From positions 1 through 45,713 of the forward strand of contig JAFGIY010000070.1 in NCBI GenBank assembly GCA_016929335.1: a stretch of 45,713 bases of DNA, given 5' to 3'. The stretch is from Acidobacteriota bacterium. GTDB taxonomy: Bacteria; Acidobacteriota; UBA6911. Below the pieces are notes generated by a model. That model worked only from the letters and a program-made list of their open reading frames with translations. It ran no database searches and had not been told where the DNA came from. The position numbers and the translations under genes are program-made. Below are positions 9,594 to 18,512 of the stretch, piece after piece. Position 1 is the stretch's first letter; each line of letters starts with the position of its first letter.

Positions 9594-9614
9594 GGAATTC
9601 GTGTAATTCGTGGC
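9594..9614. repeat. Family A repeat copy between divergent genes
   Basis: Reads GGAATTCGTGTAATTCGTGGC on the plus strand. It lies between the alpha-2-macroglobulin start and the LysE-type gene start, so unlike most copies it is in a promoter region and not at a gene end. Confidence 0.75.
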
Positions 9615-9642
9615 TGTTTTTTAAGTTCTCGCGCCGACATCT

Positions 9643-10278
9643 ATGATCATTGCTTTCGTTATAGGGCTGCTGATAAGTTTCATCGGGTCGATGATACCGA
9701 CCGGTCCGATTGCCCTGATTGTGATTAAACGAGGCCTGGGGCAGCAGAAGCTGGGGGCTCTGTCTATTGTATCAGGCGCTGCCGTGGCGGAGGCGGGATA
9801 CGCACTGCTGGCTTATCTGGGCATTTCCTTGGCCCTATCCCGCTATCCTGTACAGACTTCAATCCTGCGGATGATTGCCGGAATTATCTTATTGGCATTT
9901 GCCGCATTCTGCATTTTCGACGGCCACGGTCCCAAGCCGAAGAACAGCAGCCCGAAATATGCCGGCGCCAATTTTCTTCTGGGATTGAGCATCGCCGGGC
10001 TCAATCCTACTTTCCTGGTAACGTGGACCGGTGCGGTTGCAGTCGCCCGCGGAACCGGGCTGATTTCCGGAATTCATGCCGCCCCCGCATTTGCCGTTGG
10101 TGTAATTGTCGGACCGATTCTTTGGTTTTCGATTCTACTCTGGCTAATGACGCGTCACATTCTGGATCTGCATCCGGATATTCTGAGGAAAATTGAAAAG
10201 GCGCTGCCGGTCGTACTGATCCTCCTGGCGGTAGTCATGCTTTGGCAGGCGGCTTATCTGCTTTTGAATCACAGCTAG
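9643..10278 (+). CDS. LysE/RhtB-family amino-acid exporter
   Basis: A 211-residue integral membrane protein with about six hydrophobic segments. It carries the family pattern near the N-terminus (SMIPTGPIALIVIKRGLGQ), a charged central loop (GHGPKPKNSSPKYAG) and the mid-protein AGLNPTFLVTWTG block. LysE/RhtB proteins export lysine, arginine, threonine, homoserine and similar small molecules; the substrate cannot be predicted here. ATG 9643 begins the first membrane segment; no strong ribosome site is visible. The stop TAG lies two bases before a family A repeat shared with the convergent SDR gene. It is divergent from the alpha-2-macroglobulin gene and probably monocistronic. Confidence 0.82.
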   Translation: MIIAFVIGLLISFIGSMIPTGPIALIVIKRGLGQQKLGALSIVSGAAVAEAGYALLAYLGISLALSRYPVQTSILRMIAGIILLAFAAFCIFDGHGPKPKNSSPKYAGANFLLGLSIAGLNPTFLVTWTGAVAVARGTGLISGIHAAPAFAVGVIVGPILWFSILLWLMTRHILDLHPDILRKIEKALPVVLILLAVVMLWQAAYLLLNHS

Positions 10279-10280
10279 TG

Positions 10281-10300
10281 GCCACGAATTTCACGAATTT
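10281..10300. repeat. Family A repeat at convergent gene ends
   Basis: GCCACGAATTTCACGAATTT on the plus strand, two bases after the LysE-type stop. The minus-strand SDR frame runs into the same copy: its last codons read TCA AAT TCG TGA, so the repeat supplies its C-terminal Ser-Asn-Ser and stop. Confidence 0.85.
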
Positions 10301-11196
10301 GACGGCGGCATCTTGAAGATATCCGGCAGCGTGAAAGGGAACTCCTCGCGGGATCGCCCCGCAGTCAGGGTTTCCGGAATGGCCTTCGCCAGCTCTTCCG
10401 CCGTCCAGTGTCCATCCTTCTCCAACACTTTTGCTATCGGCGCCGGTTCGACAAAAATGCCGACATGCCCGTAGTACACTTCAAATATACAGCCATTGAT
10501 GTGATCAGCCGCTTCGCTGACCAGATATGTAGCCAGGGCAGCTACGTCCTCCGGCTGATTTCTCTCATAGATGGGATTCTTTATCTTCGGCCCCGGTCCC
10601 CTCCAGACGGCAATAGGGCGAAGGACATTGCATGTAGTGTTGTATTTTGCCATTTCACGGGCTACGGATCTGGCAAAGCCGACGATGCCTTCTTTGACCG
10701 TCGAATATGAAGCCTGTCCTGGAAAACCAAGACCGATATGGGATGAGGTGCACAGGATGCGTCCATAGTTCTGCTTTTTCATATAAGCTGTGGCGGCGCG
10801 CGTGCAGTACATCATGCCGTACAGATGGGTTTTGATCATCAGGTCCCAATCCTCGGTTTTGATCACATCGATATCCTGATGACGGATGATGCCGGCGTTA
10901 TTAATAAGAATATCGACCCGCCCGAATTCTTCGATTGCCTGCTGAATGATCGACTTCGCTCCGTCTTCCACCGCCACGCTGGCGTAGTTCGCAACAGCGG
11001 TTCCTCCCGCATTCCGGATCTGTTCAACTACCTGATCCGCATCGCTGTGTGATGCGCCGTAGCCATCGGCCGAAGTGCCCAGGTCGTTTACAACAACGCG
11101 CGCTCCCTGCGCAGCAAAACCGATGGCATGCGCCCGTCCCAACCCGTTACCGGCCCCCGTAACCACAGCCACTCTCCCCTTCAACATATCTCCCAT
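10291..11196 (-). CDS. Short-chain dehydrogenase/reductase (SDR), MFE-2-like
   Basis: A 301-residue NAD(P)-dependent oxidoreductase with a Rossmann fold. The cofactor motif TGAGNGLGRAHAIGFAAQGA and the following VVVNDLG resemble the hydroxyacyl-CoA dehydrogenase domain of multifunctional enzyme 2. NNAG, the catalytic Ser in CTSSHIG and the Y-x3-K pair in YSTVK are all present. A C-terminal extension of about 60 residues goes beyond a minimal SDR. Role: oxidation or reduction of a hydroxyl/keto group; the substrate is unknown. I take ATG 11196, preceded by GGAGAG; a TTG one codon upstream and an ATG three codons downstream are alternatives. The GH3 gene on the same strand ends 45 bases upstream, so co-transcription is possible. 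The C-terminus is encoded by a repeat. Confidence 0.85.
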   Translation of the reverse strand: MGDMLKGRVAVVTGAGNGLGRAHAIGFAAQGARVVVNDLGTSADGYGASHSDADQVVEQIRNAGGTAVANYASVAVEDGAKSIIQQAIEEFGRVDILINNAGIIRHQDIDVIKTEDWDLMIKTHLYGMMYCTRAATAYMKKQNYGRILCTSSHIGLGFPGQASYSTVKEGIVGFARSVAREMAKYNTTCNVLRPIAVWRGPGPKIKNPIYERNQPEDVAALATYLVSEAADHINGCIFEVYYGHVGIFVEPAPIAKVLEKDGHWTAEELAKAIPETLTAGRSREEFPFTLPDIFKMPPSNS

Positions 11197-11216
11197 CAAT
11201 ATCTCTCCATAAATTT

Positions 11217-11236
11217 AATTTCGTGCAATTCGTGGC
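11217..11236. repeat. Family A repeat just after the GH3 stop codon
   Basis: On the minus strand it reads GCCACGAATTGCACGAAATT, beginning a few bases after the TAG of the GH3 gene and just ahead of the SDR ribosome site. Confidence 0.8.
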
Positions 11237-11241
11237 TCATT

Positions 11242-13545
11242 CTATTTGACGCGCAGCAGCACTTTTTGGAGATCCTGATCCCGGGACGAATTCCCGATCA
11301 TGATCTCGAATTCGCCGGGCTCCACGACATACTTCATATTGATGTCATAAAAAGCAAGATGCTCAGGCTTGATATCGAAAATGACGGTCGCTGTTTGCGC
11401 CGGCCCGAGAGTGATCCGGCCAAAGCCCTTTAATTCCTTCACCGGCCGCGTCACGGAGCTTACCTTGTCGCGGATGTACATCTGAACGACTTCATCGCCC
11501 TGAACCTGCCCGGTATTTGTAACCTCAACTCGGACCGAGGTGGATTCGTTTTTGCGGATGACTGCCTTTGTCAGTTTCGGTTCGCCGAACTTGAATGTGG
11601 TGTAGCTCAAGCCGAAGCCGAAAGCATACAGCGGGCTGATGTCGTCAAAGAGATACCCGCGGCGGGCGGCGGGCTTATAGTTATAATAGGCGGGGAGATG
11701 GCCGGCAGAACGCGGGATAGTTATGGGAAGTTTTCCGCTTGGATTGATATCGCCGAAAAGCGCCTCGGCCACAGCCTGGCCTGTTTCCTGGCCGAGATAC
11801 CAGCATTCGAAAATGGCTTGAGCTTTTTCGGCAAGGTTGCGAATCGAGATGGGCCGTCCGTTGAACAGAAATGCAATGATCGGCTTGCCTGTTGCGGCAA
11901 TGGCGTCGATCAATTCGTCCTGGCGGCCGACCAGGTCGAGGGATGCGCGGTCGCCCATATGATTGAGCGCCCAGGCTTCACGTGAAGTTTGTTCATTACC
12001 GCCGACGGCCAGGATTACGACATCGGCCTGTTTTGCGACCTCCACGGCTTCCGCAATGCTCTTCCGGTCTTCTTCCGGATCGCTGGGGATGACTTCATCC
12101 TGCTGCCAGGAGCCGCCGATCGTTATCTGGCAGCCTTCGTGATAGAGAACTTTGACGGAACCGGCGCGATTGCGGATTCCTTCAAGAACCGTCGAGTAAT
12201 GTTTGGGCTGTCCGCTATAGCCGCCCAGAAGCTGCCGATCGGCATTCGGTCCGATGACGGCGATCGTATTGATTTTCTGAGGATCAAGCGGTGCGATGCC
12301 TCCGTTGTTCTTCAGCAGCGTGATAGTCTCCCGGGCGGCCTGGAGAGCCAGTTCCCGATGCGCCTTGCATCCCACAATCCGATCGGCGGCATCCGGATCG
12401 ACATAGGGATCCTCGAACAATCCGAGCTTGAACTTCCACAGCAGCATCGGCGCGATCAGATCATCCAGCATGGATTCCTTCAGAACGCCTTTTCGTACCA
12501 GCTCAACGATGTTGGGATAGCAGTCCGCATCGGGCAGTTCTATGTTGACGCCCGCTTTGACCGCCAGCGCTGCCGCTTCCTTGCCATCGGCCGCGAGATG
12601 ATTGCCGAAAAACTCAGGACGCTCATGCAGTTCGCGAATTGCAAAGTAGTCTGAAACGACAAATCCCTTAAAACCCCACTCCTTTCGCAGCACATCGCGC
12701 AGCAGCCATTTGTTGGCGTGCGACGGCACACCGTCTATTTCGTTATAGGAAGCCATGACGCTGATGGCGCCGCCCTTCTGTATCGCCTGTTTGAAGGTGC
12801 TGAGGAAAACCTCGCGCAGCAGGCGCTCCGAAACATTGACCGGCGCGCAGTTCGTGCCCGATTCGGGTTGTCCATGAGCGGCGAAGTGTTTGAGCGTGGC
12901 GATGATGTGCTTTTTATCTTTGAAGCTGGCGTCCCCCTGGAAACCCTGTACCGCGGCGATTCCCATGCAGGCAACCAGATAGGGATCTTCGCCGTAGGTT
13001 TCCTCGACGCGGCCCCACCGGGGTTCGCGCGCAACATCCACCACCGGCGTCAGCGCCTGGTGCGTTCCGCGAACGCGCGCCTCTTCGGCCGTCATCTCGA
13101 AAAGCCTTCGCACGAGTTCCGGATCGAACATGGCGCCAAGGCCGATTGGCTGGGAGAAGCTCGTGCCGTCCTTCGCGGCGTGACCGTGCAGGCATTCCTC
13201 ATGAAAGATCACGGGAATTTTGAGGCGGCTGTTTTCGACAAAAAATTTCTGAATGGCGTTGGTCAGCTCCGCCATTTCTCCGGCATTTCTGCCGCCGCCC
13301 GCGTCGCTGGGCCGTCCGACCTGTCCGAGTCCAAGGCGTTCTTTAAAATGCTTCTTTGCTTTTTGAAGGTCGAAATTTCCCTTCTCATCCACCAGAGTGG
13401 TGGATTTCTGCTGCCAGATGCACAGCATCTGCGCCACTTTTTCCTTCAGCCTCATGCGCGAAAGCAGATCCCGTGTTCGGCGCTCCGCCGGAAGTCCGGG
13501 ATTCAGATAGGCTGGTTTGTTAGGCAATCTGGATTTGGGTTTCAC
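11242..13545 (-). CDS. Glycoside hydrolase family 3 beta-glucosidase/xylosidase, cytoplasmic
   Basis: A 767-residue GH3 enzyme that releases terminal beta-linked sugars from oligosaccharides. The N-terminal barrel carries PVVDVAREPRWGRVEETYGEDPYL and the nucleophile motif VVSDYFAI (Asp299). A second alpha/beta domain (AVIGPNADRQLLGGYSG) and a C-terminal fibronectin-III-like domain (VTNTGQVQGDEVVQMYI) follow. There is no signal peptide, so it should act on imported oligosaccharides, which fits the symporter gene just upstream. The start is GTG, with TAGGAG seven bases before it. Substrate specificity (glucose or xylose) cannot be fixed from sequence; the xylulokinase gene nearby favours xylose-containing sugars. 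The strong hairpin at 13571-13636 stands between it and the symporter gene. Confidence 0.93.
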   Translation of the reverse strand: MKPKSRLPNKPAYLNPGLPAERRTRDLLSRMRLKEKVAQMLCIWQQKSTTLVDEKGNFDLQKAKKHFKERLGLGQVGRPSDAGGGRNAGEMAELTNAIQKFFVENSRLKIPVIFHEECLHGHAAKDGTSFSQPIGLGAMFDPELVRRLFEMTAEEARVRGTHQALTPVVDVAREPRWGRVEETYGEDPYLVACMGIAAVQGFQGDASFKDKKHIIATLKHFAAHGQPESGTNCAPVNVSERLLREVFLSTFKQAIQKGGAISVMASYNEIDGVPSHANKWLLRDVLRKEWGFKGFVVSDYFAIRELHERPEFFGNHLAADGKEAAALAVKAGVNIELPDADCYPNIVELVRKGVLKESMLDDLIAPMLLWKFKLGLFEDPYVDPDAADRIVGCKAHRELALQAARETITLLKNNGGIAPLDPQKINTIAVIGPNADRQLLGGYSGQPKHYSTVLEGIRNRAGSVKVLYHEGCQITIGGSWQQDEVIPSDPEEDRKSIAEAVEVAKQADVVILAVGGNEQTSREAWALNHMGDRASLDLVGRQDELIDAIAATGKPIIAFLFNGRPISIRNLAEKAQAIFECWYLGQETGQAVAEALFGDINPSGKLPITIPRSAGHLPAYYNYKPAARRGYLFDDISPLYAFGFGLSYTTFKFGEPKLTKAVIRKNESTSVRVEVTNTGQVQGDEVVQMYIRDKVSSVTRPVKELKGFGRITLGPAQTATVIFDIKPEHLAFYDINMKYVVEPGEFEIMIGNSSRDQDLQKVLLRVK

Positions 13546-13570
13546 GGCAATCTCCTAAGGTCGAAAAAAC

Positions 13571-13636
13571 AAAAGCATGCCACGGATTGCACGGATTAAA
13601 TATTTATAGAATCCGTGCAATCCGTGGCATGCTTTT
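13571..13636 (-). terminator. 27-bp perfect hairpin of family A repeat with T-run
   Basis: Arms 13571-13597 and 13610-13636 are exact reverse complements over 27 bp around a 12-nt AT-rich loop. The core is the GGATT variant (GCCACGGATTGCACGGATT). On the minus strand the stem is followed by GTTTTTTCGA, so it has the form of an intrinsic terminator for the symporter gene. The symporter stop codon (13636-13638) touches the stem. Confidence 0.75.
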
Positions 13637-15114
13637 TAGTTCTGAAATTGTTTGCGGCGTTCGGCAAGTTCGTCCTGGATTTGTATATTGAGTTTTTTGC
13701 CGATCTGGTAAAACACCAGGCACCAGATGATGATGGCATAGAAAATGGCCGGATAAACGCTGATCGTCAGCCGGATGCCAAGCAAAGCCTTCGTTGTCTG
13801 CTCAACATTGGGAACATAACCATAGGCCGACAGAAGCCAGCCCGCGATTGCTCCGCCCAGGCTTAAGCCGGCTTTGAGGCTGAACATGATCGTTGCATAG
13901 ATAACGCCCGTTGTACGGCGTCCCGTTTTCCATTCTGCATAATCCGCAACATCGGCAAACATAGCCCAGAGAAGAGGGATTGCGGGAGCAAATGAAATTG
14001 CGCGGAGGTATTCCAGCGCGAAAGTCGCCCCAATGGAATCCGACGAGAGCAACATAAACATAGCCATGAAGATGCCTGCAAGCGCAAATCCCGCCAGTGC
14101 CACTGCTTTTTTCCCGAAGCGTATCCCCAGGTAGGTCGCGCACAATACACCGATGACGGTTACAAACTGGCTGGACATGCTGAACAGGCTGTATCCGACA
14201 TCGGCAACGTTCGTCTTTTCCGCATTGATAATCAAACCGAAAGAGTTCAGCAGGCCGTGCCACCAGCCGCTGCCGCCGTCACTGGTCAGGCCCAGCGTCT
14301 GGAGCACATCGAACATGCTGTCCTGACTTATATAATGCTTGAAGTAATAGACCAGCGTGCCGCCCCTCAACGCTTCGACGATGAATTGGCACAGAGTGAC
14401 GAAGAACATCACGATCCATGGTTTGTTTTTAAGAAGGTTGCCGAAATCCTCTTTGACCGAAGACTTCTGTTTCGGATCCGGCTGGATCCGTTCGCGTGTA
14501 GTGAGGAAAGTGATGGTAAAAAGGATGATGCAAAGGACGGCCCACAGGCCGATCGTCATCTGCCAGCCTTTGGCGTCGTTGCCTTTGCCGAATTTGGCGA
14601 CCAGCGGCAAGGTCAGGCCGGCGACCATCAGCTGGGCGATCATCGCCGATACAAAGCGATAAGAAGAGAGGCTCGTGCGTTCATTGACATTGCCGGTCAT
14701 TACGCCCGTCATGGCCGAATAGGGAGTGTTGTTAACCGAATACAACGTCATTAGAAGGATGTTGGTCACGAATGCATAGACGATGGTACCCGCTGATGAA
14801 AAATCGGGAGTCGTGTAAGCCAGGACCATGACGATTCCCCATGGGATGGCGGACCAGAGCACCCAGGGCCGGAATTTGCCCCAACGAGTATTTGTGCGGT
14901 CGGCTATGACGCCCATCATCGGGTCGAAAAACGCATCCCACAGTCTTGCTACCAGGAGGAGTGTGCCGGCCTGCCAGGCCAGAATCCCCATGGTATTGGT
15001 ATAGAAAAATAACTGGAACATGATCATCGTCTTGAAGACGAAGTTGGCGCCTGCGTCCCCAAGGCTATATCCGATCTTCTCCAGAACCGGCAGCCTCTGT
15101 GTCTCCTCTTTCAT
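13636..15114 (-). CDS. GPH-family (MelB-like) sugar:cation symporter
   Basis: A 492-residue membrane protein with about twelve hydrophobic segments. It shows marks of the glycoside-pentoside-hexuronide family: EKIGYSLGDAGANFVFKTM at the start and WDAFFDPMMGVIADRTNTRWGKFRPWVLW in the first loop. These carriers import oligosaccharides or glycosides, such as xylosides, with Na+ or H+. I start at ATG 15114, preceded by AAGGAATTGCTG; the 15 upstream codons fall into the repeat region. It sits between the xylulokinase and GH3 genes on the same strand, so import, hydrolysis and phosphorylation are plausibly linked. A strong hairpin right after the stop may separate it from the GH3 transcript. Confidence 0.88.
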   Translation of the reverse strand: MKEETQRLPVLEKIGYSLGDAGANFVFKTMIMFQLFFYTNTMGILAWQAGTLLLVARLWDAFFDPMMGVIADRTNTRWGKFRPWVLWSAIPWGIVMVLAYTTPDFSSAGTIVYAFVTNILLMTLYSVNNTPYSAMTGVMTGNVNERTSLSSYRFVSAMIAQLMVAGLTLPLVAKFGKGNDAKGWQMTIGLWAVLCIILFTITFLTTRERIQPDPKQKSSVKEDFGNLLKNKPWIVMFFVTLCQFIVEALRGGTLVYYFKHYISQDSMFDVLQTLGLTSDGGSGWWHGLLNSFGLIINAEKTNVADVGYSLFSMSSQFVTVIGVLCATYLGIRFGKKAVALAGFALAGIFMAMFMLLSSDSIGATFALEYLRAISFAPAIPLLWAMFADVADYAEWKTGRRTTGVIYATIMFSLKAGLSLGGAIAGWLLSAYGYVPNVEQTTKALLGIRLTISVYPAIFYAIIIWCLVFYQIGKKLNIQIQDELAERRKQFQN

Positions 15115-15145
15115 CAGCAATTCCTTTCTCCGAACTGCAAAAGCC

Positions 15146-15199
15146 GCCACGGATTGCACGGATTTAAAATATATTTTTTCAATTCGTGTAATTCGTGGC
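15146..15199. repeat. Family A repeat, imperfect inverted pair of two variants
   Basis: GCCACGGATTGCACGGATT (15146-15164) faces AATTCGTGTAATTCGTGGC (15181-15199). The arms differ at three positions: a G-variant facing an A-variant. The right arm begins exactly at the xylulokinase TAG on the minus strand. Confidence 0.85.
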
Positions 15200-16692
15200 T
15201 ATTCCAAAATAGAACGAATAGCCGGATATATCCGGCGATATGCGGAATAGCTCTTATTCATCTGCTGCACAGCTTCGGGTTGCGGAGCGATGCGCCGGGC
15301 AACTCGAACGGTTGCATTGCATGCCTCATCAACGGAACTCCACATCTTCGCACCCACACCGGCCAATAGCGCAGCGCCGTAGGCTGCCCCTTCCTCCGCC
15401 TCAACAATTTCCACCTCATGCCCATACACATCCGCCTGGATCTGCCGCCATAAGGGTGATCTTGCTCCGCCGCCGCCGAGACGGATGCTTTTGACCGGCA
15501 CCTTCATTTCCTGGAAGAGAGTAAAGGAATCCCGCAAGCTGAAGGCGACACCTTCGAGGATGGCGCGGATAATGTGTCCGCGCGTATGGGAAGCGGTCAA
15601 GCCGATCAAAGCGCCGCGGGCATTCGGATCGAGGTGCGGTGTCCGTTCGCCCATGAGATAGGGCGCCCAGAGCAGGCCTTCGGATCCGGAAGGGACTTTG
15701 GCCGCATCGGATGTCAAACGCTCGTAGGGATCCCGGCCGTCATCGGCTCCCGCGCCAAAGCGATCGCGGAACCAGCGCAAAGAAAGCCCGGCAGCTTGAG
15801 TGACACCCATGACGTGCCAGCGCCCGGGCACGGCGTGGCAGAAAGTGTGCAGTCGTCCCTTCGCATCGAGTGCCGGACGGTCTGTTGCGGCAAAAACCAC
15901 TCCGGATGTTCCAATGGTGGCGCTTACGGCGCCGGGAGTGACAATGCCCATTCCGGTTGCGCCGGCCGCCTGATCGCCTGCGCCGGCGACAACGGGTGTC
16001 CCCTGTTTAAGGCCGGTTTCGCGTGCGCCGGCCGCAGAAACCTCTCCGCATACGTCCGGCGACTCGTGGAGAGCGGGAAGCAGCGACCGATCTATCTCCG
16101 CGGCTTCGAGGATTCTGTCTGACCACCTGCGGTTCGCCACGTCAAGAAGCAGTGTCCCGGAAGCATCTGCTACATCGATTGCCCGGCTGCCGGTCAGCCG
16201 GAAACGCACATAGTCTTTGGGAAGCATCACGGAGCGCACGCGCCGCCAATTCTCGGGCTCGTTCTTCTGCACCCATAAGAATTTTGTCAATGTAAAATTC
16301 GGCAAGGCAGGATTGCACGTGAGCTTGATCAGAAGCTCAGCTCCGATTTTCCGGGTAAAATCAACGCACTGCTGTTCCGTGCGCACATCACACCAGATCA
16401 GCGCGGGACGCACAACCCGATCCCCGTCATCCAGCATCACCGCGCCATGCATCTGCCCGGAGAAGCCTGCACAGGCAATCCGATCCCCATCCAGGTTTCC
16501 CTGCGCGAGCGCCCTTTTCACGGCAATGCCGCAGGCGCGCCACCAATCCTCCGGCTGCTGTTCCGCCCACCCGATCTGCGGCGAGGCGAAGGGCTCGTGC
16601 TCCTCTGTTGCAGATGAAATGACGCGGCCTTTCTCATTAATAATCAGCGCACGTGTGCCGCCTGTTCCCACATCTATGCCTAAAACATACAT
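15199..16692 (-). CDS. xylB: Xylulokinase
   Basis: A 497-residue FGGY-family carbohydrate kinase that phosphorylates D-xylulose to xylulose 5-phosphate. Domain one opens with GIDVGTGGTRALIIN, and FSGQMHGAVMLD is the substrate-binding signature typical of XylB within this family. GAGDQAAGATGMG carries the catalytic Asp and IRLGGGGARSPLWRQIQADV is the late ATP-binding block. Length is normal. The start is ATG 16692 with a weak AGAGAG site. It is probably the first gene of the minus-strand sugar set. Xylose isomerase is not in the window. Its stop codon overlaps the edge of a family A repeat. Confidence 0.92.
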   Translation of the reverse strand: MYVLGIDVGTGGTRALIINEKGRVISSATEEHEPFASPQIGWAEQQPEDWWRACGIAVKRALAQGNLDGDRIACAGFSGQMHGAVMLDDGDRVVRPALIWCDVRTEQQCVDFTRKIGAELLIKLTCNPALPNFTLTKFLWVQKNEPENWRRVRSVMLPKDYVRFRLTGSRAIDVADASGTLLLDVANRRWSDRILEAAEIDRSLLPALHESPDVCGEVSAAGARETGLKQGTPVVAGAGDQAAGATGMGIVTPGAVSATIGTSGVVFAATDRPALDAKGRLHTFCHAVPGRWHVMGVTQAAGLSLRWFRDRFGAGADDGRDPYERLTSDAAKVPSGSEGLLWAPYLMGERTPHLDPNARGALIGLTASHTRGHIIRAILEGVAFSLRDSFTLFQEMKVPVKSIRLGGGGARSPLWRQIQADVYGHEVEIVEAEEGAAYGAALLAGVGAKMWSSVDEACNATVRVARRIAPQPEAVQQMNKSYSAYRRIYPAIRSILE

Positions 16693-16994
16693 GATTCATT
16701 CTCTCTAAAAAGATCGGCGTTTTTGCCTCCGGCGAGCGCAGTTGAATCGGCAGAGATCGGCAGCTGATAAAATGCGCGCGGTCCACACGGAATTTCTCCA
16801 GGCGCTGCAAACATCTACTTTGAAATTATTGGCAAAAAGCCTCATTCGTGTACGTTAACGGGGTGCTATAGTATCATGCGTTTACAGGATTTCAAGCAAT
16901 GCATTCCATTTTCAGGAGATACAGTCTTAACCCGCAAAACCGGCGTCAGCCCCAGGTGATTCGTGTTCATTCGCGGCTCAGCGGTTCTTCGCGC
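16693..16994. other. Intergenic region between divergent xylB and M24 peptidase, with degenerate repeats
   Basis: No gene is visible. A degenerate family A copy (GATTCGTGTTCATTCGCGGC) is at 16958-16977 and a fragment (CATTCGTGTACGTTAAC) begins near 16843. The promoter of xylB should lie in the first half. Confidence 0.55.
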
Positions 16995-17000
16995 TATAAT
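16995..17000 (+). promoter_or_regulatory. Likely -10 box of the M24 peptidase gene
   Basis: TATAAT matches the consensus fully and lies 29 bases before the start codon. No good -35 is seen 16-18 bases upstream, where the sequence is part of a degenerate repeat. Confidence 0.45.
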
Positions 17001-17028
17001 TGCTTCTGAATCTTTTGAGTGAGGCTCT

Positions 17029-18435
17029 ATGGCAAATACAGATTTTTCGACACGCTGGGCTGACATCTACAGGGGGCGGCGGAACCACATTCGCAGCAAG
17101 ATCGGCGACGGGATTACTCTCTGGTTGGGACACAGTTTACAACCCCGCAACTACACAGATAACACCTATCCCTTCCGGCAGAATTCGCACTTTCTATATT
17201 ATACGGGGCTATCCCAACCGAATCTGGCATTGCTGTCCTTTCCGGAACCGGATCATGATGTTTTGTTTGCTCAACCCGAAAACATCGACGACATTATCTG
17301 GAGCGGGAAACGACTCTCTCCGCATGATCTGGCGTGCGACGCCGGCATTGAAACTGTTGAAGATGAAGAACGGCTGGAAACATATCTTTCTGAAGCACGG
17401 ACCCGGGGATTAAAAATACATTACCTGGCGCCTTATCAATATTCCTCGCTGTTCAAAATCGCCCAGCTGCTGAATATAAGAACCGGTGATGTCGGGCCCG
17501 GAGCGTCTCAGCATTTAATGGAACAGGTCGCATGCCAAAGGAGCGTAAAATCCGACGTTGAGATTGCGGAAATTGAGGAGGCGCTTGCCATTACAGACCG
17601 CATGCACCGGGCCTGCATGGCTGCAGCTCGTCCGGGGAAGCGTGAATCAGAGATTGCAGCCATGATTCAGGCAATCGCCTTGTCCTGTGAACGCCAGCAG
17701 TCCTTCACGCCGATTGTGACCGTGCGCGGTGAGGTTCTCCACAACCATTCCTATGGCGGAATCCTTGCAGAGGGCCAGCTGCTCCTGAACGATTCGGGCG
17801 TAGAGTCTTCAAGATACTATGCTTCCGACATTACGCGGACGTGCCCCGTCAGCGGCCGATTCACAAGCCTGCAGGCAGACATTTATAACGTTGTCCTGCA
17901 CATGCAGCTCGAGACGATCGGCATGATCAAACCGGGCATTTCCTATCGTGAGGTTCACCTTGGCGCCTGCAAAGTAATGGTCGAGGATCTAATCGGTCTG
18001 GGATTGATGAAGGGCGATCCATCCAATGCAGTCGAAGCAGGAGCGCATGCTCTCCTTTTTCCTCACGGAATCGGGCATATGCTCGGGCTGGATGTTCACG
18101 ATATGGAAGACCTGGGCGATATTGTCGGCTATAGCAGGAAAGAAAAACGAAGCAGCCAATTTGGCCTGAATTTCCTGCGCCTCAGCCGCCCGCTGGAAGC
18201 CGGATTCGTATTGACCGTCGAACCGGGCATCTATTTCATTCCGGCCCTGATAGATCGCTGGAAAGGGGAAGGCTTGCACAAGGAGTTTATTAACTATAAC
18301 AGGCTGTATCCCTTTGGCAGCTTTGGGGGCATCAGAATCGAGGACAATGTGGTTGTAACCCCAACCGGAACGAGGGTTCTGGGGCCCGCAATTCCCAAAA
18401 CTATTCCCGAAGTCGAACAAGCCTGCAAAGCATAA
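17029..18435 (+). CDS. M24-family Xaa-Pro aminopeptidase
   Basis: A 468-residue metallopeptidase that removes an N-terminal residue preceding proline. The first 170 residues are the AMP_N-type domain (PFRQNSHFLYYTG). The pita-bread domain carries the five metal ligands: Asp in LLNDSG, Asp in ASDITRTCP, His in HGIGHMLGLDVHD, Glu in TVEPGIYF and Glu in IRIEDN. Length and layout match PepP/PepQ-type enzymes. No signal peptide, so cytoplasmic. The start is ATG 17029 with GTGAGG before it and a TATAAT at 16995-17000. The TAA stop is also the first bases of a heptad repeat (TAATGACGAAT). Convergent with the truncated trpS. Confidence 0.92.
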   Translation: MANTDFSTRWADIYRGRRNHIRSKIGDGITLWLGHSLQPRNYTDNTYPFRQNSHFLYYTGLSQPNLALLSFPEPDHDVLFAQPENIDDIIWSGKRLSPHDLACDAGIETVEDEERLETYLSEARTRGLKIHYLAPYQYSSLFKIAQLLNIRTGDVGPGASQHLMEQVACQRSVKSDVEIAEIEEALAITDRMHRACMAAARPGKRESEIAAMIQAIALSCERQQSFTPIVTVRGEVLHNHSYGGILAEGQLLLNDSGVESSRYYASDITRTCPVSGRFTSLQADIYNVVLHMQLETIGMIKPGISYREVHLGACKVMVEDLIGLGLMKGDPSNAVEAGAHALLFPHGIGHMLGLDVHDMEDLGDIVGYSRKEKRSSQFGLNFLRLSRPLEAGFVLTVEPGIYFIPALIDRWKGEGLHKEFINYNRLYPFGSFGGIRIEDNVVVTPTGTRVLGPAIPKTIPEVEQACKA

Positions 18436-18463
18436 TGACGAATTACGAATGACGAATTACGAA
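18433..18463. repeat. Family C heptad repeat at the M24 peptidase stop
   Basis: Units of seven (GACGAAT, TACGAAT, GACGAAT, TACGAAG) begin inside the stop codon as TAATGACGAAT. An inverted partner lies at 18513-18541. Confidence 0.85.
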
Positions 18464-18512
18464 GTGAAACAAAATGTATTGATTAGGCTTCTACCTCTAA
18501 TGAAATGTATGG

